Source: Rhytidiadelphus loreus (Eukaryota > Streptophyta > Bryopsida > Hypnales > Hylocomiaceae). Taken from it: DNA of 64,000 nucleotides. The translations under genes were made by a program, and so were the position numbers. This document shows positions 58,626 through 64,000 of this stretch, one piece after another. The notes beneath the pieces are model-generated. The model saw only the letters and a list, made by a program, of their open reading frames with translations. It searched no databases and had not been told where the DNA came from. The stretch covers positions 36,902,863 to 36,966,862 of the forward strand of contig OX344761.1 in the NCBI GenBank assembly GCA_947034895.1, given 5' to 3'. Each line of letters starts with the position of its first letter. Position 1 is the stretch's first letter.

Positions 58626-61469
58626 AAGTCCAATACGCTACACCTTATAAAAAGGACATTTGTTTCTTGCAAACACTTGTGGATGCCACATGACTCTCCA
58701 AAGTTGATATTGTACATTGTATTAATGGTTAAACACTACGCATTATATCTATAAGAGTTCCACAAGTGAATCCACACGGCACGGGTAAATACTCTCCTTC
58801 CAATTCATAGAAATCATAAATATTTGTATCTTTAGTTGGTGAGGCGCACTTGTATACTCCATAGGCTACAATACATTCTTAATTGTGTCAACATGCATAT
58901 TTGGTATGATTGCTCAAGGTGCCAATTGCTTAAGCATCATATGGCGGAAAGTCTTGATGGTTGGATCCCACTGAAATTGAAACACCTTGTATTTTGTCAA
59001 TGTCATTGGCAATTGTTTGTGGAGTTCTATTGTTTGAATAAATGCCAAAGCCATTATTGTGGTAAGAGTCCCTTATACAAGAAGAATTTGCAAGTCTTTT
59101 GAATAGGTATTAGAAATACTAAGTTTCAAGTCGAATGTAATAAGAATTGGCAAAGGGCTCTCAAGTTATTACAGACATAAAGAGGAACCATGCTTCTTGC
59201 GAAACCAACAATGGCGACCAAATGAAAGTGAGAGGTTCATCTTTTACCAATTGTAGACATATTGGGCCTAAATCCAAAGCAATTTCTAATTCTCATTGAA
59301 CAGTTTACAAGATTTTTCTCTTTCGCCTTTAATATTTCACTAGGTTTTTTGGCACCCTTCTTCCAATGGAGATGATATTAGCAAATGAAACACTATAATA
59401 CAAGATTTTCCATTAGAAGAGATTTCAGCATTCTAGGAGATTGTGAGTTCCTGAACTATACGAACTCCAAGAATGCTTTGGGAATGCTGCACAAAAGCCA
59501 TCTAACGTGGATAGGCGATTGCCACGTTAGATAATTACTAATTGATATTCTTTTATTAAAAAATAATAATTAATTTTTGTTGAATTAAAAGTTTAATATA
59601 TTTATTATTATTATTTTAATAATAATAATAATAATAATAATAATTTTATTTTTTATATTATTATTATTATTTTAATATTATTATATTTTGATTGTACATG
59701 GATGGTTTCCAGTAATGGGAACAACCCTGAAACAGTCTCTCACGGACCTAAAATCTCCCCTAAGACAAATTCTATATACCACCTACTAAGCTATTGCACA
59801 TGCATTCTTTCATGCCCCCATTGAAGACCAAAAGAATTATCCAACTATACATTGTCATCAAATATGCCTTGAATCTAACTAAACCAAGATTGACATCATC
59901 TAATTCATTTCTAGCCCCCCTCCATTGAAGGGTAGTTGTAGCTAGGGCACTATACTAGTTTTCTACAATAAATCTGGAGGAGCCTTCTATCTCCTTAGTG
60001 CTAGGCAAGTTTTCAAAGATTTATAGAAGGTTTTTGGTGGCAGAGTCTTATTCTTGGAATTGCAGTAGAGTCTTTTGCCCATCCCATATGCTGAACTTTC
60101 TATAAATGAAGTCTCTATAGATAGATATGTTATTATAAGGCATGATTGTAGACATTTAGAAAGCCTTGAGAAGAACCTTCATATTGCCTATCCTACCAAT
60201 TGAAAACATATGTAGTATACCTCCTAAACAAATAGTATAAAAAGAACCTATTCGTTACTAGTTTTTATGCATGTTTCATTGATCTTAATTGTACAGGGCA
60301 ATGGCTATAAATATTGTCAATTTAATAAGCCTTGTAGAATGTCAACTTGTAAGGTCCGAATTCCACATTCTTCTACCTAGTAGCGAGCATTTGGAGCACT
60401 TGTGCATTTAGATAGGAAATGGTAGAAGATGACCCCATTGTTGCTATAATTCCACAATTCTCTATCTTTGTTGCTCATAAATGTGGATGACCTCCATTCC
60501 ATTCAATGCCATGAACACAAATGTCAATTTTCCATTGCCAATGCCTCTTTTGTATTTCCTACATTAGAGTAGAAAAGTTGCACTTATTAGTCTTCTCTAC
60601 AAGTGCTTGATGGCACTCTCGCAACACTCATAGGAATGATCTTGCATAAATCCATGACACGCACTAAAGAGAAGGAAAATATGGCATCCACCCTCCTATT
60701 GGACCTATATAATCTCTCTAAAGCAACCTCTGAAGCCATCACTCAAGCTAAATCCTACAATTTCAGGGTATTGTCTACGCTTAGGCTAAATTATAGAAAT
60801 TCAAAAATCACTCTCATATTGCATGCATCATTTAGGCTAGAAGCTTTGAATTCTCCAAGCAAAGTGGTAGGAGATTAAACTGCAACCTTCTTCCCATTTA
60901 CAGAACACATGCTTCACCAAGCATGGAAGTTAGTTCATTATATGAACAATGAACCATTCTCCATATCCACTTATTCTCAAGGTCCACAATCCTTTCGAAC
61001 ATAATGATAGTTTATATACATTCTTTTATTCTTCTTTTATTACCTTAGAGCATTCCCACCAACAATCACCAAATTTGATGCACTAAAAGTTAACATCTAT
61101 TTTTAAAGAGCCCTCAAAATCCTTGTACACCACCCATGTCCACCAAATGTGCCCTATAAATAGTCAATTAACCCTTAAAGGATGATGCCCCCTTTAACCA
61201 AGGTAGTTTCCAAAATACTCTAATTATTGGACTAATAGGTACATTCCTTGTTTCTACAGTGAATAGTGAAGTCATCCATTGGACACTTCTGGTTATGGGT
61301 ATCCTTCAAGAGTTGATCAATCACCAAGTGAAATATAGAATAAAGCTCATTAATTGATTTAGGATGAACAATGATTTCAAGGGCTACTACTTGATTCGCT
61401 AGGAGTGTGTCATGAGAATATTTTGAGGGACCATGAAGATTTTGAACGGTCATACAAAATTATCTAGTT
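58626..61469. other. Intergenic; simple repeats and a short hairpin only
   Basis: A hairpin TCTAACGTGG with CCACGTTAGA lies at 59,501-59,531. ATT/TAA-rich low-complexity DNA spans about 59,585-59,695. TTAGAGCATTCCCACCAAC near 61,048 resembles the GAGCATC-type MITE end, but no partner end was found. The frames at 58,836-59,102 and 60,603-60,878 have mixed composition and no domain I recognise. Confidence 0.45.
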
Positions 61470-61698
61470 AAAATGGCAAAGTAATTTTATAATCATGCTC
61501 AAATGTACAAAAACTAGTTATTGTATGAAGGTCGCATAGGAAAATCTAGTTAAAATATAGAGATGTTAAATCTAATTACAATAAAGAAATGTCTATTTTA
61601 CAAAATTTGGTCATTGCCACCCCAATATTGAAATCTCTAGTGAAAATTCTTAAACTTTTTTGAGGATGCTTATTGAAGGAAAGATGTGCATATGGATG

Positions 61699-61766
<68 letters not shown>

Positions 61767-62445
61767 TTAGAGAAATTCATCACTAATGTTTTTCAATCAA
61801 TTATCATGCAAAATCATGAATATCAAATGAAACAATTCACCAAGAATGGAGTATTGGTTTGATAGAATTGAAATTTGGTATGCTTGATTGAGATTGTATA
61901 AAAATTAAATGTTATTTACACAAGATAAAAAATTCCAACTGTATTCTATATCATGCAAAAATATTGAATTCTACAAATTGTAGGGTCCAATAATCTTACA
62001 AACTACCTATTGTACCATTCAAAGATAGATATCTCTTTATTTTATTAGATTTTGGCAAAATAATTGTACAACCATACTCAAATGTACAAAATTAGTTTTA
62101 GTATGAAGTTCAAATAGCAAAACCTACTTAAAATATAGAAATATCTATTTCACAAATTTTGGTCATGCAACCTCACATTGAACTCTTACTAAATCATATT
62201 TTTGTTGCTTAATGAGTACTCCGTATTTTTTTAATATGAAAGATGTACATATGGATGTTTCCTACATATCTATGCATTTGAATTAAAAAAAATTCATCAC
62301 CAATGTTTGTCAATCAATTATCACACAAAATCATAAATAATAAATGAAGCAATTCAATGGAGTTTAAATTTTTTGAAATTAAGATTTGATATGCTTGATT
62401 GGAATTGCATAAGAAATGAATGTAGGGTCCAATGCTCTCAAAAAC
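61470..62445. repeat. Direct duplication of about 570 bp
   Basis: The first copy (about 61,470-62,043) and second copy (about 62,044-62,445) share CATACTCAAATGTACAAAA, AAAATATAGAAATATCTATTT, CATATGGATGTTT, TTCATCACCAATGTTT and GATATGCTTGATTG in order. The first copy is longer because it carries the microsatellite at 61,704-61,763. Coding content is absent. Confidence 0.8.
61704..61763. repeat. (AC)n followed by (TA)n microsatellite
   Basis: About 15 AC units (61,704-61,734) directly followed by about 14 TA units (61,736-61,763). Confidence 0.97.
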
Positions 62446-62799
62446 TGCCATCATCCCCAAGTCACTTTGGCAGTTGCACGTTCGCTGAGTCCCAACAAAA
62501 TGAGAGTGACTCCAGTTGCCAACAAGAAAGGTAAACCACAGATGGAGCTCGAAAGAGTACTGTACAGCCTCGCTGACCTTGACAGTGCAGTACTCTATTG
62601 AGGCAGAGGTTGCACAGGACTCCACCTGCTTTGCATCCTCTTTCAACAGACTGTCAACCTTGAGCTCTCAATAATTTATGCTGAACACTTTTCAACTGTT
62701 TCGCATAAATGAATCACCCCCAGAGATCGCAAATGCATGCCACTCCAGCATAAAGGTACAAATTTTTACACAAATTAAGCCACTAAGTCTCCTACTGAT
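62446..62799 (-). other. Downstream flank of the FBL3-like gene
   Basis: GC content rises here compared with the duplication on the left, fitting a 3' UTR or gene remnant. Near 62,443 the plus strand reads AACTGCCATCATCCCCA, the same 17 bases as in the last exon at 63,004. The minus-strand frame there gives SDLGMMAVF beside the exon's TDVGMMAVA. No polyadenylation site was fixed. Confidence 0.4.
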
Positions 62800-63791
62800 T
62801 TAAGCGGGCTTCTCCATCCAGCGGAGCCTGGTTCCACGCTCCTCCAGTTCGCTGATCACTTCGGGAGGTAGCGTCATACGCAGCGCTGTGAGAAGCTTCA
62901 CTTTTCTCAAGCTACCGCAAGCCAGGAGAGTTCTCGCGAAGCAGTCATCGGTAACACCTTTTATATGAACCAGCTTCATATCCTGGAGACATGACATATT
63001 TGCAACTGCCATCATCCCCACGTCTGTCACTGCTGTGTAGGATAGGTTGATCTGCATGCACCACCATCATCCCAAAAATTAGAACTTGGTAAGAGCATCG
63101 TCAATGCAGCTCTGTGCACCGTCTGACAATCCCAAAAATGAATTTAAAAATGCTTAAAATAGCCTTCGATTTCATGAAGCTCAGATCAACAATTCATTTT
63201 TCTTCATGATACTGAGTCCCTCAAACCACCCTCTAAGACTAAGTTTGGGTGATGCTCTTGTCCTTGATTACACATGAGATGGAATCTTGTCCTACAATCT
63301 GAATAAGTGGGTTTGTGGTTGATACATTAACTCTTTAATGGGCACATGTAGTGAGTGTCTGTGGGTCACTTGAAATTGTGAAACTATACTTTAAAGTGTG
63401 AATGGAGAGTGTTCCATTGAGGATGCCTTAATCATCCGAAGAAAAGGCGAATCACATTTGAATACATAAAGAAAACACTCGAAGTTCAAGCAGTACCTGC
63501 CGCAGGTTTCGACATCCACGTGAAATAGTTAGTACTCCAGGATCTCCCACAAAGGTGCAGCGCTTGACATCCAACTCCCGCAGGTGTTTGCAGGATGCAC
63601 CAATGTAAGAGATTCCTACCGAGGTCACCTGGCTGCAAGCCCGTAACTCTAGCTGCAAAAGATCTCTCAGCTGTGCAAGTGAGTGTAAGCTTTCATCTGT
63701 GATCGATGCACAATAAGACATATTGACCACTTTCAGACGCCTGCCACAACTCGCAATTGCTGCAACTCCTCCATCACTGATCCCCACCGAC
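62800..63791 (-). CDS. FBL3-like: F-box/LRR-repeat protein, FBL3 type, 3' part (partial gene)
   Basis: Two exons are in the window: 63,791-63,497 and 63,051-62,800, joined in phase 0 by a 445-bp intron (donor GTACTG, acceptor GCATGCAG). They encode the last 181 or so residues. Leucine-rich repeats of the cysteine-containing kind follow one another: VNMSYCASITDESL, LELRACSQVTSVGI, LDVKRCTFVGDPGV and INLSYTAVTDVGMM. The end, CGSLRKVKLLTALRMTLPPE then ELEERGTRLRW, matches in pattern the C-terminus of plant FBL3. Such proteins are F-box subunits of SCF ubiquitin ligases, with the repeats binding the substrate. The F-box and earlier repeats lie beyond the window. The first exon here begins with the last base of a split codon, so a 5' neighbour exon is certain. 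The protein stops sooner after the last repeat than I recall for the Arabidopsis protein. Confidence 0.9.
63091..63259. mobile_element. MITE in the intron of the FBL3-like gene
   Basis: AAGAGCATCGTCAATGC at the left and GGGTGATGCTCTT at the right are mirror images over the first ten or so bases, 169 bases apart. AATTCATTTTTCTTCATG and similar motifs add internal pairing. The ends resemble those of 36,302-36,666 (AAGAGCATCACCACC). It accounts for part of the intron length and leaves both splice sites intact. Confidence 0.6.
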
Positions 63792-64000
63792 CTGAAAGTG
63801 CCCCAATCATGAACCCTTTAGTGAAACTGAGAATTTTGCACAGAAGAAAAGCAAAACATTGCAACAGCTGCCTGAAAGTGTAGACATAAGACGTTGTAAG
63901 CACAAATTCATAACACAACTATCGTAGTACACGCAAATCGAATCAGTGTGGCTTGAGAGTAAAGTTCCTGCACAAAAGCAAATTGCAATTTACTGCCACA
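63792..64000 (-). other. Intron of the FBL3-like gene, running off the window
   Basis: On the minus strand the stretch ends in CACTTTCAG before the exon at 63,791. No exon with leucine-rich repeat content was found in its three frames. A TTTTGTGCAG acceptor-like site near 63,968 is followed by a frame without repeat pattern, so I do not call an exon. Confidence 0.55.

Noticed and set aside
63900..63968. Extra FBL3 exon after the acceptor-like TTTTGTGCAG near 63,968
   Set aside because: None of the three frames shows the leucine-rich repeat pattern, and the exon at 63,791 already starts with a split codon after a good acceptor.

Overview
The window reads as nuclear DNA of a land plant. It is AT-rich, almost gene-empty and full of repeats. 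Two multi-exon genes of plant families stand out as GC-richer islands with GT..AG introns: a bHLH transcription factor and an F-box/LRR protein of the plant FBL3 type. Both proteins look somewhat removed from the flowering-plant versions I know, so a non-flowering plant is possible, but I cannot fix the lineage. No bacterial, organellar, tRNA, rRNA or CRISPR content was seen.

Layout. 0-5 kb: minisatellite with a small CACTA-like insertion, the 3' end and LTR of a Ty3/gypsy-like retrotransposon, a 104-bp tandem repeat and a possible small gene remnant. 5-10 kb: a foldback CACTA MITE and a longer CACTA-like element in anonymous DNA. 10.4-18.2 kb: a ~77-bp satellite array split by a 5.8-kb hAT-type element with a perfect 8-bp target duplication. 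18-21 kb: anonymous DNA with small repeats. 21.3-25.1 kb: the gene island, with the bHLH gene on the minus strand in three exons (410 aa predicted). 25-36 kb: anonymous DNA, foldbacks and TTAA-bounded elements. 36-38 kb: a degenerate repeat block with an inner MITE. 38.1-38.7 kb: an unexplained GC-rich island. 38.7-40.1 kb: a cluster of TTAA-bounded elements. 42.2-43.3 kb: the decayed 3' end of a LINE (RNase H). 46.5-48.3 kb: the largest TTAA-bounded element. 52-58 kb: further repeats and one broken coding fragment. 61.5-62.4 kb: a local ~570-bp duplication. 62.8-64.0 kb: the last two exons of the FBL3-like gene on the minus strand, running off the window end.

The two genes show no functional link to each other. 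Most of the sequence is explained by transposable elements and tandem repeats. The most distinctive signal is a set of elements of about 0.2 to 1.8 kb bounded by TTAA on both sides, with ends beginning CCCYTAAA or CCCTTGAA. This is the hallmark of piggyBac-type insertion, which is not commonly described in land plants. Exon joins, superfamily assignments and repeat extents were worked out by eye. No database search was possible.
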